From: an uncultured Methylophaga sp.
Lineage (GTDB): Bacteria; Pseudomonadota; Gammaproteobacteria; Nitrosococcales; Methylophagaceae
NCBI GenBank assembly: GCA_913055695.1
Contig: CAJXKF010000004.1
Location: 62,001 to 126,000, forward strand
Length of the DNA: 64,000 nucleotides
Direction of reading: 5' to 3'
Positions 55,958 to 64,000 of the stretch are shown here, piece by piece (within the stretch, counting starts at the first letter, position 1; the number at the start of each line of letters is the position of its first letter). A program made the translations under genes and the position numbers. Below the pieces are notes generated by a model. The model was not told the origin of the DNA. It did no database searches and was given only the letters and a program-made list of their open reading frames with translations.

Positions 55958-57732
55958 GACTGATGTGAGTGAGGCTGAGATTTGGCGCGGTTTTCTGGTT
56001 TATCGTCAGCGTTATCGGCATCGCTCTGGTAGCTCAGGCAGCGGTTGCCGCCTGCCTGCTTGGCACGGTAAAGCGCCTGATCTGCCTGACGGAAAGCGGT
56101 TTGCTCGGAGAGCGCTTTATCGCTGCTGTAAAGGATACTGATTCCGGCACTCAGACTGGTCGAAAATGAGCCGACGCCTATCTGAAACCGCTGCTCGTGA
56201 AACACCCTACGAAGCCGGTCGATTTTATGCAGGGCTTTGTTTTCGTTGCCGGCCTGAAACAGGATCAGAAATTCATCCCCGCCCTGGCGAATACAGACAT
56301 CCTCACTGCGAGAGAGGTTTTGCATCAGGGAAGCCAGGCTTTTAATGACTTCATCACCGACTTCATGACCATAGCGATCATTGATTTGCTTGAAATCATC
56401 CAGATCCAGCAGCGCCATAAATACCGGCTTGCCATTATGAATAAAAGCGTTGTACAGCGAGTTGATGGCTTCCGGCATCAGCCGGCGGTTACCCAGCCCG
56501 GTCAGGGGATCCTGATGCACCAGCTGCAGGACTTGCTCATGATCCCGCTCCCAGTGCCTGACTTTGTCACCCAGTGCCATCAACAGCATGATTGCTTCCA
56601 CAATCGCACCCAGCTGGGCATAGAGCAGGGAGTTCATCCCCCAGGGCAAAATAGAGCTTGTCGCCGCGGTCACGCTCAGCGCCAGGCCACAGCCATAAAC
56701 CAGCCAGGCCAGGCCGTACCAGCGGGCATAGACCAGCCCCTGCAGATAGGCTTTGAGGCCCAGCAGACTCAGTGATACCAGGCTGACAATGCTGAACATG
56801 GCTAAATACAGCACCACTTCGTAGACACCCGCGAAGCGCAGAGCAATGCCAGCCAGGAATAAAAATGGCAGCCACTTAAGCAGCTTGTCCAGCCGCGGGA
56901 ACTGTATCCGGGTCATGAGAAACTGGCGCGAAAACAGTATTGCAGTCGTGGCGACCAGCAGATACAGGATGTGGAAGCCTTCGTTGTGCCAGAACACCGA
57001 GGCCGGCCACAAAAACTGATAGGCAAACCCGTTCAGCAAGGCCCACATCAGCGTGCTGCTGACCAGAAAAGCGGTATATAACAGGTACAGCCACTGTCTG
57101 AGCAGCACCGCCCCGAGGAAGGAAATTGCAATAAGCAGCAGCATGGCACCGTAAAACAGGCCATAGAGAAAATATTCTTTGTGCTGCGCCTGACTGAAAA
57201 TGACAGCATCACTGAGTTCAAAATCCAGAGTCATACTGTCGGCTTTGGCGAAATACAGCTTGAGGTAGACCTGTGTCATGCCACCGGCAGCTGTGATGTG
57301 AGTAAAAGCGAGCGTGCGGTAGGGGAGTAGCCGGTCAGTGAAGCTTTGCCGGTCGGAAAGCTGAATCTGCTGAGGCTCGGTGCCGTTGTCCTTCAAAAAT
57401 ACGTCAATATGATCAAGGTAGGCGGTTTTGTGGGCGAGAACCCAGTCAACCGCCTGATCGGATGAATTTTTGAGGGTAAAGCGGAGCCAGAATGCCTGAT
57501 CCGAAATGCCCTGATTGATATCGGCATCAGTGAGCGGTTTGAACTCATCTTTCGGCAAAGCCGCCAGCGAGATGTCCTGTGCGGTGACCAGATACTGGGC
57601 GGGCTCGCGGATAAGCTGCCGTTCAAGCTGTTTGATTTCTATCAGTGGCGCTGCGCTGTTATCAGCATGAACAAGTTGGCTGAGGCTCAGTAAAATGAGT
57701 AAAAAGAGAAATTCAAATTGTCGCAGCGGCAT
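55954..57732 (-). CDS. 7TMR-DISM diguanylate cyclase
   Basis: 592 residues. Signal peptide about residues 1-23, a 7TMR-DISM extracellular domain (about residues 30-170; QAFWLRFTLKNSSDQAVDWVL), seven transmembrane helices (about residues 180-385), and a GGDEF domain (about residues 400-565) with RQGGDEFLILFQ, so an active cyclase is expected. The basic, His/Ser-rich tail (KSQPHSHQS) is short. Overlaps gluQ by four bases. Confidence 0.92.
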   Translation of the reverse strand: MPLRQFEFLFLLILLSLSQLVHADNSAAPLIEIKQLERQLIREPAQYLVTAQDISLAALPKDEFKPLTDADINQGISDQAFWLRFTLKNSSDQAVDWVLAHKTAYLDHIDVFLKDNGTEPQQIQLSDRQSFTDRLLPYRTLAFTHITAAGGMTQVYLKLYFAKADSMTLDFELSDAVIFSQAQHKEYFLYGLFYGAMLLLIAISFLGAVLLRQWLYLLYTAFLVSSTLMWALLNGFAYQFLWPASVFWHNEGFHILYLLVATTAILFSRQFLMTRIQFPRLDKLLKWLPFLFLAGIALRFAGVYEVVLYLAMFSIVSLVSLSLLGLKAYLQGLVYARWYGLAWLVYGCGLALSVTAATSSILPWGMNSLLYAQLGAIVEAIMLLMALGDKVRHWERDHEQVLQLVHQDPLTGLGNRRLMPEAINSLYNAFIHNGKPVFMALLDLDDFKQINDRYGHEVGDEVIKSLASLMQNLSRSEDVCIRQGGDEFLILFQAGNENKALHKIDRLRRVFHEQRFQIGVGSFSTSLSAGISILYSSDKALSEQTAFRQADQALYRAKQAGGNRCLSYQSDADNADDKPENRAKSQPHSHQS

Positions 57733-57787
57733 GACTCAGGTCTTATTGTTTTTTGACAAGGCGCAGAGTCACAGCGAGCCTTTGTTA

Positions 57788-58579
57788 TCAGAACGCACTT
57801 TTGACCACACCTCCATCAACTCGGACCGCGGCGCCGGTGGTCGCCGATGCCAGGGGACTCACAAGATAGCAGACTATCGAAGCGACTTCATCTGTGCTGG
57901 CAAAGCGTTTGATGAGTGACGTCGGGCGGACATTCTCGAAAAAATCCGCTTCAAACTGTTCCAGTGTCTGTCCCTGTTGCTGCGCCATATCCTCGACAAA
58001 ATCGGCGACACCGCGTGAGCGGGTCGGGCCGGGCAGCACACTGTTAACGGTGATGCCGGTACCGGCGACATCCTCCGCGATGCCCCGCGCCACCGAAATC
58101 TGTGCCGACTTGGTCATGCCGTAATGAATCATTTCTGCCGGGATCTGAATGCCACTCTCACTGGAGATGAAAATAATACGTCCCCAGTTTTTCTGTTTCA
58201 TGACAGGCAAATAGAGTCGGGCCAGTCGCACACCACTGAGCACATTGACTTCAAAAAAACGCCGCCAGTCACTGTCGCTGATGTCTTCAAACGGGGCCGG
58301 CTCGAAGATGCCCATATTATTGACCAGAATTTCAACATCGGGGTACTGCGCATACAGTCTTTCGGCCACTTCGGCGATGGCGATATCGCCGGCAAAGCCG
58401 AACAGGCGGCCGGTGGCATCGGTGGTCAGTGAGGCCACCGCTTCATCCACTGATTCCTGGCTGCGGCCGTTAATAATGACATCGGCGCCTTCCGTTGCCA
58501 GCGTTTTGGCGATGGCATAACCAATACCGGCGGTGCTGCCGGTGACCAATGCCAGCTTACCTGTAAGCTGTAAATCCAT
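57788..58579 (-). CDS. Short-chain dehydrogenase/reductase
   Basis: 263 residues of the classical SDR family. NAD(P)-binding TGSTAGIGYAIAKTLATEGADV, the NNMGIF beta-strand, catalytic Ser in IIFISSESGIQI and Tyr-x-x-x-Lys in HYGMTKS, and the C-terminal PLASATTGAAVRVDGG are complete. Closest in style to 3-oxoacyl-ACP reductase or glucose dehydrogenase-like SDRs; substrate not predictable. No fatty-acid genes nearby. Stand-alone minus-strand gene. Confidence 0.9.
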   Translation of the reverse strand: MDLQLTGKLALVTGSTAGIGYAIAKTLATEGADVIINGRSQESVDEAVASLTTDATGRLFGFAGDIAIAEVAERLYAQYPDVEILVNNMGIFEPAPFEDISDSDWRRFFEVNVLSGVRLARLYLPVMKQKNWGRIIFISSESGIQIPAEMIHYGMTKSAQISVARGIAEDVAGTGITVNSVLPGPTRSRGVADFVEDMAQQQGQTLEQFEADFFENVRPTSLIKRFASTDEVASIVCYLVSPLASATTGAAVRVDGGVVKSAF

Positions 58580-58630
58580 AATGCCTCCTGCGGATAAATC
58601 TGGAATTGAAATATGGACCGAGTTTAACCT

Positions 58631-58906
58631 TCAATGTTGCCAGTGACTTTCCGGTAATCGTTTCAAATGAATATAGGAAAACAGACGCAGCAGCGGTCGG
58701 ATAAAGAACTGGACGCTGCCGATGATAAAAAACCATTTGGCCAGGGTTTCCTGTGATGGCCAGAGAAACAGAATACTGCCGGCCAGAAACCACAAGGCCA
58801 CCATGAAGTCATTGAGGATACTGAGCACTTCATAACGTCGGCGAATGATCAGTTGTTTGTGACCGAGCGTGAATGTAAGCGGGTTATCGATTTTTTGTTC
58901 AGTCAA
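58631..58906 (-). CDS. YrhK-like membrane protein
   Basis: 91 residues: LGHKQLIIRRRYEVLSILNDFM, a first hydrophobic helix (about residues 33-50; VALWFLAGSILFLWPS), then a second (about 55-75) with WFFIIGSVQFFIRPLLRLFSYIHL. This matches the YrhK-like family of two-helix proteins of unknown function. The ATG at 58906 has GAGGGAGCC upstream. The 252 bases between this gene and the DUF1232 gene hold only short frames without support. Confidence 0.8.
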   Translation of the reverse strand: MTEQKIDNPLTFTLGHKQLIIRRRYEVLSILNDFMVALWFLAGSILFLWPSQETLAKWFFIIGSVQFFIRPLLRLFSYIHLKRLPESHWQH

Positions 58907-59158
58907 TGATGGCTCCCTCGTATATTGTCCCCGTAGTTTGTTGAGTCAGTTATGGCCTCCAGACCATCAGCTTGAATGAAAAGTCAGGCAGGCAAACCAA
59001 GACCCACATCCGCATAAACCATAGCAGAGCGACATAAACAATGCCGTGATGTGAGCTGACCAGTAAATCATATCGCCAATATCTGGCATATTCATCACCA
59101 GCTTTGCTGATTTGCTCGCAAACTGGTGACAAGTCGCATCAAAAAGAGTTTTGAATAA

Positions 59159-59533
59159 TCAGATAAACAGCCAGTACATCAGGAAAGTCGCCAAGCTGAC
59201 CCAGATTAAAACAACGACAAAACTCATCCATTGGAAGCGGGGCAGTGCAGCGCGATCCTCCGCTTGTTGCAGACTGCGCTGCCATACGTCATCAGGTACG
59301 CTGCGAATCACCAGCCAGCAGCCCAGCGGCAATAAAATGAGATCATCAAGATAACCGATCACCGGAATAAAATCGGGAATCAGGTCGATGGGGCTGACTG
59401 CATAAGCCACCACCAATAAAGCCAGCCAGCGGGTCAGCATCGGTGTTTGCGGATCGCGGGAAACCAGATAAATGGCGGTGAGTTGTTGTTTAAGCGTGTT
59501 CGCCCAGCTTGATAATCGCTGTCTCAGCGTCAT
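59159..59533 (-). CDS. YkvA-like DUF1232 membrane protein
   Basis: 124 residues. The DUF1232 core PMLTRWLALLVVAYAVSPIDLIPDFIPVIGYLDDLILLPLG is a clear match (the YAVSPIDLIPDFIPV stretch is diagnostic). An amphipathic N-terminus and a C-terminal membrane helix (about residues 100-122) flank it. Family function unknown. Eleven bases after the endonuclease-like gene, so likely one operon. Confidence 0.9.
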   Translation of the reverse strand: MTLRQRLSSWANTLKQQLTAIYLVSRDPQTPMLTRWLALLVVAYAVSPIDLIPDFIPVIGYLDDLILLPLGCWLVIRSVPDDVWQRSLQQAEDRAALPRFQWMSFVVVLIWVSLATFLMYWLFI

Positions 59534-59544
59534 AAAACGTCTGT

Positions 59545-60297
59545 TCAGAACTCAAACGACGCCACTAAGGGGGCGTGATCGGAAAGACGGTTCCAGGATG
59601 AATGCGGCGGCCGTTCACAGAGGGTCGGTTCCATGCCCCGGTAATAAATCCGGTCCATTTTCAGCACCGGCATCCATGAAGGCCAGGTACGGGCATAGCG
59701 ATTATGCAGGGTGCGATAGGCTTCTTTCAGCTCCAGATGCTGCGACAGTCTTTTCTCGGCCTGACCGGCCCAGTCATTAAAATCCCCGGCCACAATCAGC
59801 GGCGCATCATGCGGTACGTGTTCTTCGATACGCTCGCACAAGGTCACGAACTGACGCCGTCTTTCCATGCCAATCAGGCCCAGGTGAATGCAGATAATAT
59901 GCAACACCTCATCATGCCAGGGCAGTTTGATTTCACCGTGCAACAGGCTGCGACTGGCCCAGGTGAAGGGCGACACATTGATATTTTCCCAGTTATCCAG
60001 CGGGTACTTGCTTAAGATCGCATTGCCGTGATGACCAACGCTGTAAACGGCATTTTTGGCATAGGCGTAATGCGGCCACACGTCCTGCGCCAGAAATTCG
60101 AAATGGGGCTCACTGGGCCACTGATGATGGATTAAGCCATGCTGGCTGTGTTCGCCCTGAATTTCCTGCAACAGCATGATGTCGGCGTTGGTTTCGACCA
60201 GCGCATCTCGAATGGGGTGCAGGGTGAACTGTCGGTTGCCTGTGTTAAAACCCTTATGCAGGTTGTAGGTCAGGATGCGAAGCTCGTTTTTCGACAT
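59545..60297 (-). CDS. Endonuclease/exonuclease/phosphatase family protein
   Basis: 250 residues of the DNase I-like EEP fold. Metal and catalytic motifs: RILTYNLHKGFN, IMLLQEIQGEHSQHG, HIICIHLGLIG, LIVAGDFNDWAG and the final LSDHAPLVASFEF. No signal peptide, so probably cytosolic; the substrate could be DNA, phospholipid or a sugar phosphate. The YafD-like family often carries the same motifs. Divergent from htpG with a 178-base interval. Confidence 0.88.
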   Translation of the reverse strand: MSKNELRILTYNLHKGFNTGNRQFTLHPIRDALVETNADIMLLQEIQGEHSQHGLIHHQWPSEPHFEFLAQDVWPHYAYAKNAVYSVGHHGNAILSKYPLDNWENINVSPFTWASRSLLHGEIKLPWHDEVLHIICIHLGLIGMERRRQFVTLCERIEEHVPHDAPLIVAGDFNDWAGQAEKRLSQHLELKEAYRTLHNRYARTWPSWMPVLKMDRIYYRGMEPTLCERPPHSSWNRLSDHAPLVASFEF

Positions 60298-60402
60298 GTA
60301 GAAAACAGTCCGGTGGTGGCGCTTGAAGTATCCTTATTGATACCTGTCTATTATGGTGGTCATGTGACAAAAATCCAAGTTTGCTGAAATTTGAATGGAT
60401 GT

Positions 60403-60431
60403 CTTGATTTTGTGATCCGCCGTCCCCATTT
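60403..60431 (+). promoter_or_regulatory. Sigma-32-like heat-shock promoter of htpG
   Basis: CTTGATT at 60403-60409 and CCCCATTT at 60424-60431 with a 14-base spacer match the heat-shock sigma-32 consensus (CTTGAAA, 13-15 bases, CCCCATNT) with two mismatches in the -35. It ends 44 bases before the htpG start, consistent with known regulation of htpG. Confidence 0.7.
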
Positions 60432-60475
60432 GCTGTGCATATCCTAACCAACAGCCAGATGGAGGCATTATTTCA

Positions 60476-62383
60476 ATGGGCGTTGATGCACATAAGGAAA
60501 CCATGGGTTTCCAGACTGAAGTTAAACAGTTACTGAACCTGATGATCCACTCCTTGTACTCCAACAAGGAGATATTTCTGCGTGAGTTAATCTCTAACGC
60601 GGCCGATGCAGCCGATAAGCTGCGCTTTCAGGCCCTGTCGGATGATGCTTTGTATGAAGATGATGCGGACCTGAAAATCCGGGTTGATTTTGATGCCGAT
60701 GCGCGCACTGTTACCATCAGTGATAACGGTATCGGTATGAACCGGGAAGAAGTTATCGACAATATCGGCACCATTGCCCGCAGTGGCACCCGTAAATTCT
60801 TCGACAGTCTGACCGGTGACGAATCCAAGGATTCACAGCTCATTGGTCAGTTCGGTGTCGGTTTCTATTCCGCCTTTATCGTCGCTGACAAAGTCACGCT
60901 GAAAACCCGTCGTGCCGGTGTCGGTGCTGAACATGGCGTGCAATGGGAATCGGCTGGTGAAGGGGAGTTCACCATCGAAACCATCGAAAAAGCGGATCGC
61001 GGTACCGAAATTACCCTGCATCTGCGTGAAGGCGAAGACGAATTCCTCAATGGCTGGCGTCTGCGCAACATCATCAGCAAATACTCCGACCACATCAATC
61101 TGCCTATCGTCATGAAAAAAGAGGCGATGCCTAACGAAGATGGCGAGATTGATGAAGCCGACCAGGGTGAAGAGACCGTCAACAAGGCGACCGCCCTGTG
61201 GACCCTGTCCAAGAACGATATTTCCGACGAGGAATACAAAGAGTTTTACAAACAGATTGCCCATGACTTCCAGGATCCGATGACCTGGACCCACAACAAA
61301 GTCGAAGGCAATATCGAATACACTTCGCTGCTCTACATCCCGTCCAAGGCACCGTTTGATCTGTGGGATCGCGACCGCATGCACGGTATCAAGCTTTATG
61401 TGAAGCGTGTCTTTATCATGGAAGACAGCGAACAGCTGATGCCGCGTTACCTGCGCTTTATTCGCGGTGTCATCGATACCAACGATCTGCCGCTGAACGT
61501 GTCGCGTGAAATCCTGCAAAGCAGCAAAACCATCGACACCATCCGTGCCGCTTCAGTGAAAAAAGTACTGAGCGAACTCAGCAAGATGGCGAGCAACGAG
61601 CCTGAACAATATGCGGAATTCTGGAAAGAGTTCGGTCAGGTCATCAAGGAAGGGCCGGGTGAAGACTTTGCCAACAAGGAAACCCTGGCCAAGCTGCTGC
61701 GTTTTGCCACCACCGAGTCAGGCAGTGCCGAGCAGACCGTGTCGCTGGAAGACTATGTCGGTCGCATGAAAGACAAGCAGGACAAGATTTATTACATCAC
61801 TGCCGAAAACTACGCCGCGGCGAAAAACAGCCCGCACCTGGAAGTCTTCCGCAAGAAAGGCATCGAAGTGTTGCTGCTCACCGATCGCGTCGATGAGTGG
61901 CTGGTCAACTCTTTGACCGAGTTTGACGGCAAGCATATGCAGTCTGTCGCCAAGGGCGATCTGGATCTGGGCGAGCTGGAAGACGAGGAAGAGAAAAAAG
62001 CGCACGAGGAAACCGACAAGAACTTCGAAGACCTGGTAGAAAAGGTCAAGAAAAACCTCGATGACAAGGTCAAGGATGTGCGCATCACCCATCGCCTGAC
62101 CGACTCACCGGCCTGTCTGGTTGCCGATCATTACGACATGAGTCAGAACCTGGAGCGTATGCTGAAAGCGGCCGGTCAGCAGGTTGCCGGCAGCAAGCCC
62201 ATCCTGGAACTGAATCCGGATCATCCGATGGTCGTTAAATTGAAAGACGAATCGGATGAGTCACGCTTTAGTGACTGGACCGCGATTATTTTCGATCAGG
62301 CGCTTCTGGCAGAAGGCGGCCAGCTGGAAGATCCGGCCACTTACGTCAAACGCATCAACGAGATTCTGCTCAAGATTGCTTAG
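60476..62383 (+). CDS. htpG: Molecular chaperone HtpG (Hsp90)
   Basis: 635 residues, full-length. The GHKL ATPase domain has [38 protein letters not shown] and [15 protein letters not shown]; the middle domain has the catalytic arginine region [14 protein letters not shown]; the C-terminus dimerises. The ATG at 60476 has GGAGG ten bases upstream. A second in-frame ATG at 60503 ([11 protein letters not shown]) would also fit, but the first has the better ribosome site. Heat-shock promoter upstream; strong terminator downstream. Confidence 0.98.
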   Translation: MGVDAHKETMGFQTEVKQLLNLMIHSLYSNKEIFLRELISNAADAADKLRFQALSDDALYEDDADLKIRVDFDADARTVTISDNGIGMNREEVIDNIGTIARSGTRKFFDSLTGDESKDSQLIGQFGVGFYSAFIVADKVTLKTRRAGVGAEHGVQWESAGEGEFTIETIEKADRGTEITLHLREGEDEFLNGWRLRNIISKYSDHINLPIVMKKEAMPNEDGEIDEADQGEETVNKATALWTLSKNDISDEEYKEFYKQIAHDFQDPMTWTHNKVEGNIEYTSLLYIPSKAPFDLWDRDRMHGIKLYVKRVFIMEDSEQLMPRYLRFIRGVIDTNDLPLNVSREILQSSKTIDTIRAASVKKVLSELSKMASNEPEQYAEFWKEFGQVIKEGPGEDFANKETLAKLLRFATTESGSAEQTVSLEDYVGRMKDKQDKIYYITAENYAAAKNSPHLEVFRKKGIEVLLLTDRVDEWLVNSLTEFDGKHMQSVAKGDLDLGELEDEEEKKAHEETDKNFEDLVEKVKKNLDDKVKDVRITHRLTDSPACLVADHYDMSQNLERMLKAAGQQVAGSKPILELNPDHPMVVKLKDESDESRFSDWTAIIFDQALLAEGGQLEDPATYVKRINEILLKIA

Positions 62384-62409
62384 TACTCGGACCCTGATGC
62401 GATAGAATG

Positions 62410-62437
62410 GGCCGGACAGCGATGTCCGGCCTTTTTT
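62410..62437 (+). terminator. Intrinsic terminator of htpG
   Basis: Perfect 9-bp stem GGCCGGACA (62410-62418) / TGTCCGGCC (62423-62431), loop of four, followed by six T. It lies inside the open-frame extension upstream of hslO and so argues for the later hslO start. Confidence 0.92.
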
Positions 62438-62472
62438 GTTTTATTCAGCCTCACCAGCAAAGGTGTTTCAAC

Positions 62473-63360
62473 GTGAAGTCAGATTGTTTACAACGTTTTC
62501 TTTTTGATAATGCGGCTATCCGCGGCGAATGGGTCAACCTGCAGGAAACCTGGCAGGAAGTGCTCAACCGTCGTGACTACCCCGCTCCGATTCGTCGCGT
62601 ATTGGGTGAGATGATGGGCGCGGCTGCCTTACTGACTTCCACGGTCAAAATCAAAGGTCGGCTGGTACTGCAGATTCGGTCAGAAGGCCCAGTCAGTCTG
62701 CTGATGGTGGAATGCACCAGTGCCAATACCCTGCGCGCTTTTGCTCAGTGGGAGGGCGAAGTCGATGACAGCCAGGGGCTCAGCGATCTGACGGGTGAAG
62801 GCACGCTGGCGATTACCATTGAAGTCGAAGGCGCAAAGCAGCCCTACCAGGGCGTGGTCAGTGTGCAGGGCAACACCATTGCCGACACGTTGGAAACCTA
62901 TTTCGCTCATTCCGAGCAGCTTGCCACCAAAATCTGGCTCTATGCCAATGATCACAACGTGGCCGGCCTGTTTCTGCAGCAACTGCCGAGTGAAGAAGCC
63001 GACAAGGAAAAAGCGGAAGAGGATTGGTCACGCATCAGCCAGCTGGCTTCCACGGTGACTGACGAAGAACTGCTGACGCTGGAAATGGAAACCCTGCTGC
63101 ACCGTCTGTTTCATGAAGAAGAAGTGCGCGTATTCGACCCGGCCACCCTGAGTTTTGCCTGTACCTGTTCGCGTGAACGGGTATCCGAGACCATCAGCAT
63201 GCTGGGCCAGGAAGAGGCAGAAGACATCATTGATGCCGAAGGCGGGATTGAAGTCGCCTGTGAGTTCTGTAATGAACATTATCATTTCGATAAGGTCGAT
63301 GTAGCTGAAATCTTCAGTGATGCGGTGTCACCGGGTAGCGACCCGGATACCCTGCACTGA
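62473..63360 (+). CDS. hslO: Redox-regulated chaperone Hsp33
   Basis: Holding chaperone switched on by oxidative unfolding. 295 residues from a GTG start at 62473 (MKSDCLQRFLFDNAAIRGEW), with AAAGGTG upstream; the frame extends to 62407 but that region contains the htpG terminator. The zinc switch motif is complete: CTCSRER near residue 237 and CEFCNEHYHF near 270. The acidic tail is usual. Placement next to htpG groups two stress chaperones. Confidence 0.95.
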   Translation: MKSDCLQRFLFDNAAIRGEWVNLQETWQEVLNRRDYPAPIRRVLGEMMGAAALLTSTVKIKGRLVLQIRSEGPVSLLMVECTSANTLRAFAQWEGEVDDSQGLSDLTGEGTLAITIEVEGAKQPYQGVVSVQGNTIADTLETYFAHSEQLATKIWLYANDHNVAGLFLQQLPSEEADKEKAEEDWSRISQLASTVTDEELLTLEMETLLHRLFHEEEVRVFDPATLSFACTCSRERVSETISMLGQEEAEDIIDAEGGIEVACEFCNEHYHFDKVDVAEIFSDAVSPGSDPDTLH

Positions 63361-63420
63361 TTGTCAGTGAGAGCAAAAAGTTTTAGTTTGAGTGTTTCTG
63401 TCTGAGAGCCGGGAATCTTT

Positions 63421-64000
63421 ATGGCGCATGTTGTCATCATAGGCGCGAGCACGGGCGGTCTGCCTGCCGCCTACGAACTGAAGGAAGCTTTGGGTAATAA
63501 CCACCGAATCACGGTGGTCTCGAATACCCCGATCTTTCATTTTGTTCCCAGTAATCCCTGGGTGGCGGTCGGCTGGCGTAAACGTCATCACATCAGTTTT
63601 GAACTCGCGCCGGCGCTGCATCATAAAGGTATCGATTTTTACGACAGTGGCGTCAGTGAAATTGAAGCCCAGTACAACCGTCTGACGCTCGCCGATGGCA
63701 GCCATCTGACTTATGATTATCTGGTGGTCGCCACCGGTCCCAAACTCGCTTTTGATGAAATCGAAGGTTTTGGCCCCAAGGGCTTTACCGAATCTATCTG
63801 CACCGTCGATCACGCCGAGGATGCCTTTGATAGCTGGCGCCAGTTTGTTAAAGACCCGGGTCCTATCGTGGTGGGCGCGGTACAGGGTGCGTCCTGCTTT
63901 GGTCCTGCCTATGAGTTTGCGATGATCATGAACCGTGCGCTTCGAAAAGCCAGAGTCCGTGACCGGGTGCCGATCACCTTTGTCACTCCCGAACCCTACA
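63421..64000 (+). CDS. Sulfide:quinone oxidoreductase-like FAD protein, N-terminal part (runs off window)
   Basis: 193 codons to the window edge. N-terminal dinucleotide motif MAHVVIIGASTGGLPAAYEL (GASTGG instead of the usual GAGTGG), PIFHFVPSNPWVAVGWRKR, then VVATGPKLAFDEIEGFG and a cysteine in VQGASCFGPAYEFA at the place where SQRs carry the first active cysteine. These fit the SQR family, membrane-associated enzymes that oxidise sulfide and reduce quinone. The C-terminal half, with the second cysteine and membrane-binding helices, is beyond the window, so the subtype cannot be set. Not clearly in an operon with hslO (60-base gap). Confidence 0.78.
   Translation, partial: MAHVVIIGASTGGLPAAYELKEALGNNHRITVVSNTPIFHFVPSNPWVAVGWRKRHHISFELAPALHHKGIDFYDSGVSEIEAQYNRLTLADGSHLTYDYLVVATGPKLAFDEIEGFGPKGFTESICTVDHAEDAFDSWRQFVKDPGPIVVGAVQGASCFGPAYEFAMIMNRALRKARVRDRVPITFVTPEPY

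Noticed and set aside
60322-60345. Second CTTGAAG upstream of htpG as a heat-shock -35
   Set aside because: No CCCCAT-like -10 at the right distance; the pair at 60403-60431 is much better.
62407-62472. Longer hslO start at 62407
   Set aside because: This stretch is the htpG terminator; the GTG at 62473 has a ribosome site and begins the conserved Hsp33 sequence.

Overview
The window looks like ordinary chromosome of a gammaproteobacterium. Three conserved neighbourhoods support this: the envelope cluster mreB-mreC-mreD / mrdA-rodA-mltB-rlpA-dacA-dat-ybeD-lipB-lipA, efp-epmA divergent from epmB, and the gammaproteobacterial type of OpgG, GluQ and YaaA. Sulfide-oxidation proteins (a flavocytochrome c sulfide dehydrogenase flavoprotein, a matching monoheme cytochrome and a sulfide:quinone oxidoreductase) together with the overall protein style suggest a marine Thiotrichales-like or methylotrophic bacterium such as Methylophaga. 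That genus-level guess is inference from memory of protein style, not something proved here.

Layout. 1-11.6 kb, mostly minus strand: the N-terminal part of opgG (cut by the window edge), a DUF711 protein, a GcvR-like ACT protein, a tiny Pmp3 membrane protein, DUF4112, rluD, then on the plus strand an FccA-like cytochrome. These are followed by a minus-strand operon of a Gld-type ABC exporter (ATPase, permease, GldG-like, DUF4340) ending in mutM, a 0.5-kb stretch without a gene, and rpmB-rpmG. 11.7-16 kb, minus strand: a thioredoxin-like protein with an acetolactate synthase, a 222-bp inverted-repeat element, then gatC-gatA without gatB. 16-27.3 kb, plus strand: the cell-shape and peptidoglycan cluster, running into lipoate synthesis. 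27.3-28 kb: remnants of a divergent LysR regulator and a YeiH-type transporter. 28-33 kb: secreted catalase-like peroxidase, Rho-binding antiterminator, FccB and citrate synthase. 32-35 kb: the EF-P modification genes. 35-46 kb: two diguanylate cyclases, a DMT transporter, an acetyltransferase, a secreted Pcm-like methyltransferase beside a membrane spermidine-synthase-like protein, a HEPN-like protein, an orphan TRAP DctQM, DUF4389, yaaA and thpR. 46-52 kb: a TetR-controlled RND efflux pair. 52-60 kb, minus strand: a multidomain lipoprotein, an HBM-type chemoreceptor, gluQ, a 7TM diguanylate cyclase, an SDR enzyme, YrhK, YkvA and an endonuclease/phosphatase-family protein. 60-64 kb, plus strand: htpG behind a sigma-32-like promoter, hslO, and the first 193 codons of an SQR.

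Functionally the best-connected block is 16-27 kb. MreBCD, PBP2 and RodA form the elongation machinery, MltB, RlpA and DacA trim peptidoglycan, and Dat is a D-amino-acid aminotransferase. YbeD, LipB and LipA follow in the same run with overlapping genes. No tRNA, rRNA, CRISPR array, prophage or intact insertion sequence was seen. The most unusual observations are an apparent ATT start codon for mreC, the decayed LysR/YeiH locus, the scattered sulfide dehydrogenase subunits, a signal-peptide-bearing isoaspartyl methyltransferase beside a membrane aminopropyltransferase-like protein, a solitary HEPN-like protein, and a MITE-like inverted repeat downstream of gatA. I did not find a clearly new multi-gene system.
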